Positions 47,396-56,466 of a stretch of 64,000 nt of DNA are shown in pieces (the stretch's first letter is position 1; each line of letters opens with the position of its first letter). The notes under the pieces are model-generated. The model made no database searches. It was not told the DNA's origin and saw only the letters and a program-made list of their open reading frames with translations. The position numbers and the translations under genes are program-made. The stretch comes from Palsa-504 sp963769715. GTDB lineage: Bacteria > Actinomycetota > Actinomycetes > Streptosporangiales > Streptosporangiaceae. The stretch spans positions 118,883-182,882 of the forward strand of contig CAVYNE010000046.1 in assembly GCA_963769715.1 (NCBI GenBank), given 5' to 3'.

Positions 47396-47497
47396 GCAGG
47401 CTCGCCACCTCTCTGCCGGGAACCACCCGGCCAGCAATCCGGGCAACCGCCAGGCTCATCCAGGGACTGGTCCGGCAGACTGGCTCCGGATACAGTT

Positions 47498-47615
47498 GGC
47501 CTTGTGCTGGTTCAGCCGCTCAGCCAGGGCGGTTGTCGCAAGAGGGAACCCGGTGCGAATCCGGGACTGCCCCGCAGCGGTAAGCGGGAACGACCGCCGT
47601 CATGAAGCACTGGCC
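47498..47615 (+). promoter_or_regulatory. cobalamin riboswitch (orphan)
   Basis: Contains GAGGGAACCCGGTGCGAATC, the following GGGACTGCCCCGCAGCGGTA and a closing GAAGCACTGGCC, the conserved core of the AdoCbl aptamer. The 5' GGCC..GTGCT (47498-47507) pairs with AGCAC.GGCC (47606-47615) as outer stem. No plus-strand gene follows; the next gene (47673-48716) is convergent. The controlled gene, usually B12 synthesis or uptake, appears to have been lost. Confidence 0.88.
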
Positions 47616-47672
47616 TAAGCCGGGTGCTCCGGTCGTTGTCTATCGTCGGCCGCGCCGGTTTTCCCGGTCGCG

Positions 47673-48716
47673 TTATGTGGCGCGGTGGCGGATTATCCAG
47701 ATCGTGGCTGCGGCGAGCAGCAGGGAAAGTGCGAGCAGCCAGCCGCCCTCGATGAGCTGGAAGTGCCAGAAGCGGGTTGCGGGCTGGTAGGTGAAGTACC
47801 TGAGGTAGCCCTGCTCGGCGAACCACTGCTGCACGGCCTGGGTGGTCGGCAGGCCGCCTGCCTGGCGTAGCTGGGTGGTGAGGCTGTTGATGTCTGACTG
47901 GCTGGCCGGGATGCCGCCGGGCGCGGTCCACCACTGGGTGAGCAGCCAGGGAACCCCTTGCCCGTTCCCGCCCATCGAGTTGATCAGGCCGGTGCCTGTC
48001 AGCGGCGCCTGGTAGTGGCCGCGCAGGTAGTAGACGGCGAGGAGCAGCAGCCCGGACCAGGCCGCTATCGCGGCGACGATGGCCGGTATGACGCGCCGGA
48101 TGAGCGCGCCGGCGAACACGCCGATAGCGAAGGCCGCCAGCGTCCAGGCGGCGAACGCCACTCCCCTCAGGTCGAATATCTGCGGGGCCAGCGGGCTGTC
48201 CTCGCCTAGCTGGAGCATCGGCTGGTAGTACCAGGAGTACAGTGCGCTGACCGCCGCTGTCCCGGCGGTCACCGCGATTGCCAGCAGCGTGAGCCTGGCG
48301 ATCAGCCAGCGGCTCCGCCCGCAGCCTTGCGTCCAGGACAGCCGGAACGTGCCGGTCTCCAGTTCCCTGGCGACCACCGGCGTGCCGGCGAGCACGCCGA
48401 TCAGCACTGGTATGACCGTGAGGACGCCGACGATGGTCTGCGCTGCGGAATAGTAGTCGCTGGTGAACACGGACATCTGCGTGCTGCAGCTACTGGCGGT
48501 CAGCGGCGTGCAACTGCTGAGCCCGAAGCTGCTCAGTGCCGAGCGCATCTGCAGCCCGGTGATCAGCATCCAGATGCTGATCCCGCCGAGCAGCGTCGCC
48601 GCCCCGCCGAGCGCGAGCCGGTGCTGCCGCCAGCCCACCCAGGCCAGCTTCCGCCATGGTACCGGCCGGGTGTGCTCTGCTGACGGACCGGATGCCGTCA
48701 CCGTCACCGCGGTCAT
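47673..48716 (-). CDS. ABC transporter permease
   Basis: 347 residues, about six transmembrane helices (LGGAATLLGGISIWMLITGL, VGVLTVIPVLIGVLAGTPVV, and so on) and the exporter-type signature ARELETGTFRLSWTQGCGRS. The large extracytoplasmic loops contain several Cys. ATGA overlap with the ATPase gene at 48713 shows they form one unit. Substrate unknown. Such pairs in actinomycetes are often next to a GntR regulator; none is present here. Confidence 0.85.
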   Translation of the reverse strand: MTAVTVTASGPSAEHTRPVPWRKLAWVGWRQHRLALGGAATLLGGISIWMLITGLQMRSALSSFGLSSCTPLTASSCSTQMSVFTSDYYSAAQTIVGVLTVIPVLIGVLAGTPVVARELETGTFRLSWTQGCGRSRWLIARLTLLAIAVTAGTAAVSALYSWYYQPMLQLGEDSPLAPQIFDLRGVAFAAWTLAAFAIGVFAGALIRRVIPAIVAAIAAWSGLLLLAVYYLRGHYQAPLTGTGLINSMGGNGQGVPWLLTQWWTAPGGIPASQSDINSLTTQLRQAGGLPTTQAVQQWFAEQGYLRYFTYQPATRFWHFQLIEGGWLLALSLLLAAATIWIIRHRAT

Positions 48717-49627
48717 GCCGTCACCTCGGCGGACTCAGCCGTGCTGACGGCAGCGGGCAGCGCCGAGGCACCGGGCTCACGCAGGTAGGCCAGGGCCATC
48801 TGTTCAAGGCTCGCTGGCTGCTCCCGCCAGCCGTCCGGTACCGGGCTCGCCTGGCCGCCGGTGTTGACCAGGACGTGAGCATGCTTGCCGTCCTGGGTGA
48901 CGTGGACCACCCGCCGCTGGCCGGCGAGTTCCCCGGCCTCCTCGGCAGGCCCGGACAGTACCCGGTGCACGGCCAGCAGGCTGTCGATCGTGCCGGCCAC
49001 CTGCAGGCGCCCGCGTGAGAGCACGATCAGGTAGTCGGCGACCCGCTCCAGTTCGGCCAGCACATGCGAGGACAGCACGACCGACAGGCCGTCCTGCGAT
49101 GCAGCCGTCATCACGGTGTCCATGAAATCGAACCTGGCCAGCGGGTCGAGCATGGCCAGCGGCTCGTCCAGCACCAGCAGTCTCGGCCGCCGGGCCAGGG
49201 CCAGGGTGAGCGCGAGCTGGGCCTGCTGCCCGCCGGACATCCTGCCGACCCGCCTGTTCACCGGGATACCGAGTTCGGCGAGCCGGGCCTCGGCCCGGTG
49301 CTGGTCCCAGCGCCGGTTCAGGTTACCGATCACGTGCAGGGTGTCGGCGACGGACAGGTTCTGGTACAGCGGCGCGTCCTGCGCCACGAACCCGACGCCG
49401 TCCAGCGCGCGCGGGGATCCGGACGGCTCGCCGCCCATCACGCACACGCTGCCCTCGGTCGGCTCGATCAGGCCCACGATCAGGTTCAGCAGGGTCGTCT
49501 TGCCCGCTCCGTTCGGCCCGACCAGCGCGACCACGCTTCCGGCCGGGATGGCAAGCGAGCATTCCCGCAGGGCCCACGCGCGGCGCCCGTAGCGTTTGCC
49601 GAGGCCGCGGCTTTCGATGACATTCAC
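48713..49627 (-). CDS. ABC transporter ATP-binding protein
   Basis: 304 residues from GTG 49627 behind GGAGGGAGG. Walker A GPNGAGKTT (37-45), a Q-loop region VGFVAQDAPLY, signature MSGGQQAQL (about 130-138), Walker B LLVLDEPLAMLD (about 152-163) and a switch His in VLSSHVLAELE are all intact. Partner of the permease downstream; together an ABC-2-type exporter of unknown substrate. Confidence 0.9.
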   Translation of the reverse strand: MNVIESRGLGKRYGRRAWALRECSLAIPAGSVVALVGPNGAGKTTLLNLIVGLIEPTEGSVCVMGGEPSGSPRALDGVGFVAQDAPLYQNLSVADTLHVIGNLNRRWDQHRAEARLAELGIPVNRRVGRMSGGQQAQLALTLALARRPRLLVLDEPLAMLDPLARFDFMDTVMTAASQDGLSVVLSSHVLAELERVADYLIVLSRGRLQVAGTIDSLLAVHRVLSGPAEEAGELAGQRRVVHVTQDGKHAHVLVNTGGQASPVPDGWREQPASLEQMALAYLREPGASALPAAVSTAESAEVTA

Positions 49628-49670
49628 GTGCTGCCTCCCTCCTGTTGTCTGGTTGTCACGGCCGCGCCGG

Positions 49671-50705
49671 TCATCCGGCGGTCATGTATCCGCGCAGCGA
49701 CGAGGAGCAGATCCCGTCGTAGATATACGGCTTGATGTCGGACTTGCTCATGTTCTGCGGGGTGATCGCGATCATCGGCGTGGCGACCTGCGGCACGACC
49801 TTCCGGTCGGCGATCGCGCTTACCGCCTGGTCCACGGCGTCGGCTCCCTCGACCGCTGGTTCCTGGGCTACCGTCAGCTGGATCGCCCCGGTAACCAGGC
49901 CGGTCATCTGGAGGGGGGTGGCGTCGAAGGTGGCGAGCTTAACCGTGCCCTTCTTGTGCGCCTGCGAGATGCCGGCCATCGCGCCCTGGGTGGCGGTGTC
50001 GGTCATGCTCAGGACGGCTGCCAGGCCCGGGTGCGCGCTGAGGTCACCCGTCACGAGGCTGGTGGCACCCGCGACGCTCCCGCTGGCATCATCCTGCATG
50101 GCCAGTACCGTGATGCCGGGGTAGCGGGCTGCCATCTCGTTCCGGAAACCCGCGATTCTCCCGGCGGCTGCGGACCCGCCGTCCGGCGCGGTGACAACGG
50201 CCACGCTGCCCCTGCCGCCGAGCAGCCGCCCGAGGTTGTCCGCCGCGATCTTGCCCCCGGCGGCATTGTCGGATGAGATCCGGGACGCCCCCAGGAATTT
50301 ATCGGCTACGGACGAATCCACGAACACGACCTTGGTGTCGTTCTCCTGCGCCACGTACAGGGACTGGTTGAGGGCAGTCGGGCTGACCGGGTCGATGATC
50401 ACCGCGTCGGGGTTGCCCACGATCACGCCGCTGACCAGCGGCAGCTGGTCTGCGGCCGCGGACGCCTGGGTGCCGGCCACGATAAGGTTGATGCCCTGCC
50501 GCCTGGCCTCCTGCGCCGCCCCGCACTCGAGAGAGAGGTTAAAGGTGCTGGCCTGGCTCCCGACGATCATCTCGACGCTCGTGTCGGCGCTCACGGCCGT
50601 CACGCTCGCCCCCGCGGTGCCGCATCCGCTGAGCAGGCCGGTAGCCGCCAGCGTGGCTGCCGCTCCCGCCGCGGTAGCCGCAGCAGCCTTCCACCGGCTC
50701 CTCAT
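49671..50705 (-). CDS. sugar-type ABC substrate-binding lipoprotein
   Basis: 344 residues from ATG 50705 (MRSRWKAAAA; GGAGGG upstream); ATG 50723 is an equal alternative. Lipoprotein signal with LLSGC (Cys28). The mature part has the type I periplasmic-binding (peripla_BP_4, ribose-like) pattern: VSGVIVGNPDAVIIDPVSPT, KVVFVDSSVADKFLG, ISSDNAAGGKIAADNLGRLL, PGLAAVLSMTDTATQGAMAG. No cognate sugar permease or ATPase lies nearby; the adjacent ABC pair is of the exporter type. Ligand unknown. Confidence 0.82.
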   Translation of the reverse strand: MRSRWKAAAATAAGAAATLAATGLLSGCGTAGASVTAVSADTSVEMIVGSQASTFNLSLECGAAQEARRQGINLIVAGTQASAAADQLPLVSGVIVGNPDAVIIDPVSPTALNQSLYVAQENDTKVVFVDSSVADKFLGASRISSDNAAGGKIAADNLGRLLGGRGSVAVVTAPDGGSAAAGRIAGFRNEMAARYPGITVLAMQDDASGSVAGATSLVTGDLSAHPGLAAVLSMTDTATQGAMAGISQAHKKGTVKLATFDATPLQMTGLVTGAIQLTVAQEPAVEGADAVDQAVSAIADRKVVPQVATPMIAITPQNMSKSDIKPYIYDGICSSSLRGYMTAG

Positions 50706-50891
50706 ACTCCCTCCGCTCCTCATGTTTCCCTCCGGGTAACTACTGGCGATCCCCGAAAGACCACCATTAAGTATTACAGGATGGTATCGGGCGCGACTTC
50801 TTTTCGCAGCCGAATACATCTTTATGCCCGGCCGCGGATGCTTTCTGCGGGGCGGGCGATTACCGGCGCATAAAGAACCCCGGAAATGCAG

Positions 50892-50937
50892 GGCGCCTTA
50901 AGTCAGGCCCGCTTTCCCCGGGCCTGACTTAAGCGCC
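50892..50937. terminator. long near-perfect inverted repeat
   Basis: Arms 50892-50911 and 50919-50937 (core TTAAGTCAGGCCCG / CGGGCCTGACTTAA) differ by one unpaired base around a 7-bp loop. It lies 42 bp past the stop of the minus-strand gene 50980-52632. There is no U-run, as is frequent for actinomycete terminators; an operator role is possible. Confidence 0.65.
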
Positions 50938-50979
50938 TTCCTGAGGTACGCCATTAACGAGACCGAATCCCTGGCGTTC

Positions 50980-52632
50980 TTACATACCGGACGGGTTCTG
51001 GACCTTCCGGCTATGATGGCCTGGCCGGCCGGTGCCAGTCCCCCGTGCCGCCGCGGCCAGGATCGTGGCCTGCTGCCGCGTGAGGTTGTAGGTCACCGCG
51101 GTAGCGGCCCCGTTCCCGTCGAGGGTGACGGTCACCGGGTTGGTCAGGCCGAACTTGCCGCAGCCCAGGTTGGCGAACGACATGAACAGGCGGTTGCCCA
51201 GGAACGTCGCCAGGTTGGTGCCGACCGCCGGGACCGGCGAGGTGAAGTTCGCGTCCCTGGCCATGTCCAGCTGGTTGCGGGCCGGGGCGATATTCACCAT
51301 ATTCATGCAGTAGGCGGCCGCCACCTCGGTCGCGTTCGTGTTCGCCGCCAGCAGCGGCTGGTCCACGATGGAGCGGTACACGTTGGTCTTCGGCACGCTG
51401 AACGCGGCGTTGACCAGGACCATCTCGTCGCTGACCGGGTCGACCGCGATCGTCGCTCGCTGATTGACCCGCGAGCTCAGCTCATTCAGCGCCTGCGACG
51501 ACGAGGAGCCGTTCGCGTTCGTGACGTCGGGCTCGGCGAACGGCTGGCAGCCGTTGGCCGGGTCCACGAACAGGCCGAGCAGCGCGTTGTCGCTGCCGTT
51601 GGCGATGACCGTCGCCCCGCCCATGGCGGCCTTGTTCGCCGCGCTGGCCTGGGCCGTCTGCCCGTTGCCGTTCAGCAGGTACTGGCTGTAGGTGTTGTCG
51701 GACTGGTCCTGGTCGATCAGCGCGAAGTCCCGCGTGTCCTCACACGGCTGGCCGTCCAGCGACGCGCCCACGGGGGGCACCCTCAGGGTCCCGCGCGCGA
51801 TCAGGAGATCGGCCAGCCGGTAGAACGGCACCGCGTTGCACGCCGACACCTGGCCGATCGCCGACTGGCCGAGGGCATCGACGCAGCCGCTCTGCCGCTG
51901 CATCGCGCCGCGGCCGGTGAGCACCAGGTTGGTGCCGTTGAACCCGAAGTCGAGGATCACCTGCGCGCCCCGCGGCACCGCCGGCACGACGGGCGCGGCG
52001 GCCGGGGTGGTTCCCTGGGTGATGACCAGCGGGTTGTACACCTGCACCTGGCCGTTCGGCGACAAGATGGTGGCCTCGGCGAACGCCGCCTGGTTGGGGT
52101 TGGCCTCCGAGCAGCCATCCCCCAGCTGGTAGGGCGTAGCCAGGCCCTTCGCGGTCAGCGGGCTGGCCGGGACGATGAGCGTGCAGTTCATCGACGCCGC
52201 CGCCTGTGCCGCGGTCTGGTTCAGGTTGATCGCATTACCCTGGCCGTCAACCGGAACCGTTGCCACGTCTCCCAGCTGGAACTGGGCGACCGGGCCGTTG
52301 GCGAAAGTGCCGGGCGTCACTGCCACCCGGGGACCCGCCGAAGCTGCTGCACTCGCCGACGGGCTGGCCGCTGCCGCGGCGGGCGCCGCGGCTGTCGAGC
52401 TCGGGCAGGGCGACGCCGACGGCGACGCGCCCGCCGATGCCGATGCGGACGGCGAGGCGCAGCCGCCCAGCGCCGACTGGCTGACCTGCGTGGCCCTGCC
52501 GCCACCTGCTACGGCGATCACGACGCCGAGGATCAGGGCCAGCGCGACCGGAATGGCGATGGGAACCGCGACGCGCAGCCCGCGGCTGCTCCGCCAGCGC
52601 CGGCGCCACGCGGACCGATGCCGTGTAGGCAT
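50980..52632 (-). CDS. secreted or membrane-anchored protein of unknown function
   Basis: 550 residues from ATG 52632, behind GGAGGTGG. A basic N-terminus (RRRWRSSRGLR) and one hydrophobic helix (VAVPIAIPVALALILGVVIA) act as signal-anchor. A Ser/Ala/Pro-rich linker (about 65-115) follows, then a globular part of about 430 residues with eight or so Cys (MNCTLIVP, QSGCVDALG, GQPCEDTRD, GCQPFAEP, YCMNMVNI, LGCGKFGL). I recognise no family. The gene lies downstream of an array of five GCAACAC repeats, which may control it. Confidence 0.72.
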   Translation of the reverse strand: MPTRHRSAWRRRWRSSRGLRVAVPIAIPVALALILGVVIAVAGGGRATQVSQSALGGCASPSASASAGASPSASPCPSSTAAAPAAAAASPSASAAASAGPRVAVTPGTFANGPVAQFQLGDVATVPVDGQGNAINLNQTAAQAAASMNCTLIVPASPLTAKGLATPYQLGDGCSEANPNQAAFAEATILSPNGQVQVYNPLVITQGTTPAAAPVVPAVPRGAQVILDFGFNGTNLVLTGRGAMQRQSGCVDALGQSAIGQVSACNAVPFYRLADLLIARGTLRVPPVGASLDGQPCEDTRDFALIDQDQSDNTYSQYLLNGNGQTAQASAANKAAMGGATVIANGSDNALLGLFVDPANGCQPFAEPDVTNANGSSSSQALNELSSRVNQRATIAVDPVSDEMVLVNAAFSVPKTNVYRSIVDQPLLAANTNATEVAAAYCMNMVNIAPARNQLDMARDANFTSPVPAVGTNLATFLGNRLFMSFANLGCGKFGLTNPVTVTLDGNGAATAVTYNLTRQQATILAAAARGTGTGRPGHHSRKVQNPSGM

Positions 52633-52787
52633 GCAATCCACCTCCATATTTCGTGATCTGAGTGCTCCCGTCACGAAACGGTAGACCTTGCCCGCACGCC
52701 GGGAAGGTGATTACCGAAGATTTACGGCCCTTCATTTATTACGGATTTCTTTCACCCGGGAATCACGCAGAAGACCCAGTGCGGTAT

Positions 52788-52899
52788 GCAACACCGCACG
52801 AGAAAAATAGTGCAACACCATACGAGATAATATGATGCAACACTGCACCAGAAAATACGGTGCAACACCTCACGATAGAGCTGATGCAACAAGTGTTGC
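52788..52899. promoter_or_regulatory. array of five GCAACAC iterons
   Basis: GCAACAC (last copy GCAACAA) starts at 52788, 52812, 52837, 52862 and 52886, a regular 24-25 bp spacing, each followed by a variable CGCACGAG-like half. The last copy forms a palindrome GCAACAAGTGTTGC. It lies 156 bp upstream of the secreted-protein gene start (52632) and is AT-richer than its surroundings. It is most likely an operator array for an unknown regulator. Confidence 0.6.
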
Positions 52900-53242
52900 G
52901 TCCGATAACGTGACGATAAATTACGCCTGCCGGCTGCACATAACGGGATGGCCGCAAGGCCGTACCGCCACCAGAGAAGGCGGCCGGGTCAGCCGTCACC
53001 GCGCCGGGCCGGTTCTCCGCGGCGCCACTGGGAAAAATCCCGTCCGGCCAGCCAGTGCCCGGACAGCCGCGCGGGACCCCGCATCGGTCACGTGGAGGTG
53101 GAGTCGTCACCGTTGTAGCTCTGGGAAGCGTCCGGGGTCCCGCGGACGCGACAGTAACACGGCGGCCAGAGACCGTACAAGCACCACCTGGCGGCCATTC
53201 GCGCGGGACGGAAAGAGCCCCCGAGGGCTGGCGGAAGGCCGG
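52900..53242. other. no supported gene
   Basis: About 340 bp between the iteron array and the ChrB-like gene stop. Frames here are Arg/Pro-rich shadows without family resemblance. Confidence 0.45.
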
Positions 53243-53854
53243 CTAAGCCGGGTCAGGATCGCCGTCCTCCGCGTTTCCTGCGTGCAGCGGTACGCCCTCT
53301 GCCTCATAGACCGCCCAGGAAAATTCTCGCAGTTTCCTTCGGCAGCGGTCCATCGCCTCCACCGATTCCGGCCAGCGCTCATCGGGGAAGAAGTCCCGGG
53401 ACTTGATCTTCCGTTGCCAGCGTGTCAGCTTAGCCAGGTCCTGTTCGTTTTCCTCGAGTTCGGCGAAGATGAATTTTCCCGCCCCGGTCTCCTTGGCGAT
53501 TTCCGCGAGAAAGGCATCGCATTGTTCTTTGAATTCGTCGTACTCGCGTCCGCGGTCGGCGCGGAAGCATTGCACGATGGCCTCGTCCGTGTCCGCCGAC
53601 GGGGAAACGGCGAGCACGAAGCCGGTTCCTCCCCGGTCACGGACCGTCTGCAGCAACTGGCCGAAGAGCGCCGTGTGCGCCGCGGTACCGGGGAGTATCC
53701 ATGCCCCGTTCAGCAGCCGTGCGGCGCCGGCCTCACGCAGCCGCCGCCATGTCGTGACCCGGGCACTGGACGGCGAGGCCGGCAGCTGGACCAGGAGCAA
53801 AGACCATCCCCGCACCGGCCTTTCCGTATCCAAAGGGTGAAACACCTGTTTCAT
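53243..53854 (-). CDS. ChrB N-terminal-domain protein
   Basis: 203 residues. WSLLLVQLPASPSSARVTTW, then RRLREAGAARLLNGAWILPG is the signature of the ChrB N-terminal domain, found in regulators of chromate resistance and related stand-alone proteins. The remainder is helical and charged (EYDEFKEQCDAFLAEIAKET, LAKLTRWQRKIKSRDFFPD). The C-terminal ChrB catalytic-type domain and a ChrA transporter are absent, so a chromate role is not established. The start at ATG 53854 lacks a clear ribosome site. Confidence 0.78.
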   Translation of the reverse strand: MKQVFHPLDTERPVRGWSLLLVQLPASPSSARVTTWRRLREAGAARLLNGAWILPGTAAHTALFGQLLQTVRDRGGTGFVLAVSPSADTDEAIVQCFRADRGREYDEFKEQCDAFLAEIAKETGAGKFIFAELEENEQDLAKLTRWQRKIKSRDFFPDERWPESVEAMDRCRRKLREFSWAVYEAEGVPLHAGNAEDGDPDPA

Positions 53855-54201
53855 AGCAGGGGTGAGATCACGAGTTCAAGGGACTTGATAAACAGCTGTT
53901 ACTACCAGCAGGTCATAGGCGTACCGGTCGCATGCATTGTCCCATCATATGGGAACGGGTTCACCTCCGGAGTTGCGGCTGGAAAAGCCGGGCAGGACTC
54001 TTTCTGACGGTAAGGGCTTCGCGGTTAGACTTCTGCGGTTAGACTTCTGCGGTACGGGTCACAGCCGCCTGACCAGCCACGATACAGATACTATCCGCAT
54101 AGCGCCAACCAGGCCCTAACCGGCAATGGCGCGTTTTCGCTTACCCGATTATCCGTGCCTGCCGCATCCGCCGGATTTGCATCCCTGCCAAGGAGGATCC
54201 G
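53855..54201. other. leader region of the NRAMP gene
   Basis: About 350 bp without a supported gene. It contains short inverted repeats around 53990 (GGCTGGAAAAGCC) and a 15-bp tandem duplication CGGTTAGACTTCTG near 54020-54050. It could be a structured leader for the transporter; I could not match it to a known riboswitch. Confidence 0.3.
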
Positions 54202-55905
54202 CTGGCTATCGATAATGCGGATCTGGTCGGGGAGGACACTTCGGGTGAAGTTGCCGTTCCCGGGGTACCTGACCCGAGGCATGCCGATGACATTATCGGC
54301 GCGCTGGGGACGGTAAGTCAGGGCGAGAGAGGCAAGACGCGGTCCTGGCGCCGGAAACTGCGGCTGCTGCTGGTCGTCATGGGCCCGGGCCTGATCGTCA
54401 TGGGCGGCGGGAACGACGCCGGCGGTGTCCAGGTCTACCTGCAGATGGGACAGGACTACGGGATGAAGCTGGTGTGGTGCGTCGTCCTGCTGTTCCCGAT
54501 CCTGTTCATCTGCCAGGAGATGGTGCTGCGGCTCGGGGCGGTCTCCGGGGTGGGGCACGGCAGGCTGATCTTCGCGAGGTTCGGCAAGTTCTGGGGCTGC
54601 TTCGCCGTCGGCGACCTGTTCGTCATCAACGCCGTCACGATCTCCGCAGAGTTCATCGGCGTCGAGCAGGCTCTGACCTACTTCGGCCTGTCCACGGTGA
54701 TCGCCGTGCTGGTGTCCGCGGTGCTGCTCTTCGCGGTGATGGCAGGCGGATCGTACCGCTACTGGGAACGTTTCCTGCTCGGCCTGGTGGCCCTGGACTT
54801 CGCGGTGTTCCCGGTCGCCTTCTTCGTCCATGCCAGCGTCGCCACGTCCGCGGCCGGCGCCATCCCCAGCCTGCCCGGCGGGCTGAACGCCGGCATTCTC
54901 CTGCTGGTCGTCGCCGTCGCCGGCACGACGGTCGAGCCCTGGCAGATGTTCTTCCAGCAGTCCAGCGTGGCCGACAAGCGCATCACCCCGCGGTGGATCA
55001 ACTACGAGCGGACGGACACGCTCATCGGCGTGCTCATCGAGGTCATCGGCGCGCTCGTGCTGATAGCCGCCACCGCCTTCGGGCTAGCGCACACGTCCGC
55101 CTCCGGCAACTACGCAGACCTGGGCACCACGATGAGGGCGCTGCAGCAGCACGCCGGTCACGGCGTCGGTGCCGTGCTGGCCCTGGTGCTGCTCGACGGC
55201 TCGCTGATCGGCGCCAACCTGACCGCCCTGACCCTCGGGTACACCCTCGGCGATGTGTCCGGCAGGATGCGGCACTCCCTGCACTGCAAGCCCCGGCAGG
55301 CCCCCTTCTTCTACGGGCTGTACGCCGTGCTGATAGCCCAGGCCGTCGTCATCACGCTCGCCTGGGGCGATCACCTCGGTGTCGTGATCAACGGGGTCGA
55401 GGTCCTCAACGGCATCCTGCTGCCCTCCGCCCTGGTCTTCCTCGTGCTGCTGGCCAACGACAAGCCAGTGCTCGGCCCGTGGACCAACAGCACGGCGCAC
55501 AACTGGGTGTGCGGCCTGGTGGTCTGGGCCGTGACCACCTTCTCCCTCACCCCGGTCGTGAGCACCTTCTTCCCCGGTATCACGCTGACGCAGATCGCCA
55601 GCGCCTTCATCACCTGCACGGCGCTCGGGCTGACAGCCGCAGTGGTCATCTGGCGACTGCGCCCATCCCGCCCCAGCCCGGCCGTCCTCGATCCCGGCGG
55701 CAACCGGCGCCCGCCGGGCATGGACCGCGCCGAATGGCGTGCCGTCCTGCGGGAACGCCGCATGTCGTGGCGCACGCCAGAGATCGGCACCCTCCAGCAC
55801 CCCTCCCTCGGAGCCGCACGCTGGATCGGCCTGCTCACCCTCCGCGCATATATCGCCTTCGCGATCGTCATCGTCGTCATCAAGCTCGTCCAGACCGCCT
55901 CTTAA
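54202..55905 (+). CDS. NRAMP-family divalent metal transporter, probable CTG start
   Basis: The conserved part begins at RSWRRKLRLLLVVMGPGLIV and GGGNDAGGVQVYLQMGQDYG (altered form of the NRAMP DPGN motif in helix 1). About eleven helices follow, including WQMFFQQSSVADKRI and LLDGSLIGANLTALTLGYTL. The first ATG (54379) would start inside helix 1. The frame is open upstream and a perfect AAGGAGG stands before CTG 54202; no ATG, GTG or TTG is in frame between. I therefore favour CTG 54202 (about 567 residues). The family imports Mn2+, Fe2+ or Mg2+; this subgroup's metal is uncertain. Confidence 0.78.
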   Translation: MAIDNADLVGEDTSGEVAVPGVPDPRHADDIIGALGTVSQGERGKTRSWRRKLRLLLVVMGPGLIVMGGGNDAGGVQVYLQMGQDYGMKLVWCVVLLFPILFICQEMVLRLGAVSGVGHGRLIFARFGKFWGCFAVGDLFVINAVTISAEFIGVEQALTYFGLSTVIAVLVSAVLLFAVMAGGSYRYWERFLLGLVALDFAVFPVAFFVHASVATSAAGAIPSLPGGLNAGILLLVVAVAGTTVEPWQMFFQQSSVADKRITPRWINYERTDTLIGVLIEVIGALVLIAATAFGLAHTSASGNYADLGTTMRALQQHAGHGVGAVLALVLLDGSLIGANLTALTLGYTLGDVSGRMRHSLHCKPRQAPFFYGLYAVLIAQAVVITLAWGDHLGVVINGVEVLNGILLPSALVFLVLLANDKPVLGPWTNSTAHNWVCGLVVWAVTTFSLTPVVSTFFPGITLTQIASAFITCTALGLTAAVVIWRLRPSRPSPAVLDPGGNRRPPGMDRAEWRAVLRERRMSWRTPEIGTLQHPSLGAARWIGLLTLRAYIAFAIVIVVIKLVQTAS

Positions 55906-56466
55906 TACGCAGGGAGGTGCCCGCACGTCGTCAGGCGGCCGGTCGCCATCGCTACCGGGCCCAGACCGGGACCATGCGCCGGTTTGACGCCTCCCCCCGC
56001 AGGGCGACGCCGAAGGGCCGCAAAACCTTCATCTCCCGCGCAGCACCGCATCGAACAAGATCTCCTACCTGTCGACCTCGCTCTCCGCGCTCGTGGCGCA
56101 CCAGGGTTCCAAACCTGTGCCACAGCCCTGACCTGCAGCGTTGTGGATTAACTGCTTTCACGCTGCCACTCGTACTCGTTGATCAGCCCGCCAGAGGCCC
56201 TGCCACGTCGTATCTTCGCCGTCGTGAGATCAGTGATGGCGGCCGAGCGCTCTCAACAGCGCTCGGCGGCCCGCGAGCCGCGGCCTGCCGGCGCCCGGGC
56301 CGACGGGCAGGCGCGGCCCTGCCCCGGGCAGGCTTATCCGTAAGGATTGCGAAACGAATCCCCCAGCCTTCTCTTCCGTGCCGGGAATCCTCCTGGACTC
56401 CCCTGCCTGGTGGTAGGAGGGGTATTACGGTGTCTTCCCGGGAGCACCGCGAGAAAGAGAACGGGA
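55906..56466. other. no supported gene
   Basis: About 560 bp downstream of the NRAMP gene. No frame with family resemblance. A GC-rich inverted repeat around 56250-56300 (AGCGCTCTCAACAGCGCTC) may serve as terminator. Confidence 0.4.

Noticed and set aside
51013..52656. 547-codon plus-strand frame antisense to the secreted-protein gene
   Set aside because: Arg/Gly/Ala-rich shadow of GC3 bias; no motif, while the minus strand has a signal-anchor, SD and coherent protein.
52784..52900. CRISPR array
   Set aside because: Repeats are only 7-10 bp, 24-25 bp apart, with no spacers or cas genes.
53855..54201. Known Mn2+ or c-di-AMP riboswitch in front of the NRAMP gene
   Set aside because: Some hairpins exist, but conserved cores of these classes could not be matched.
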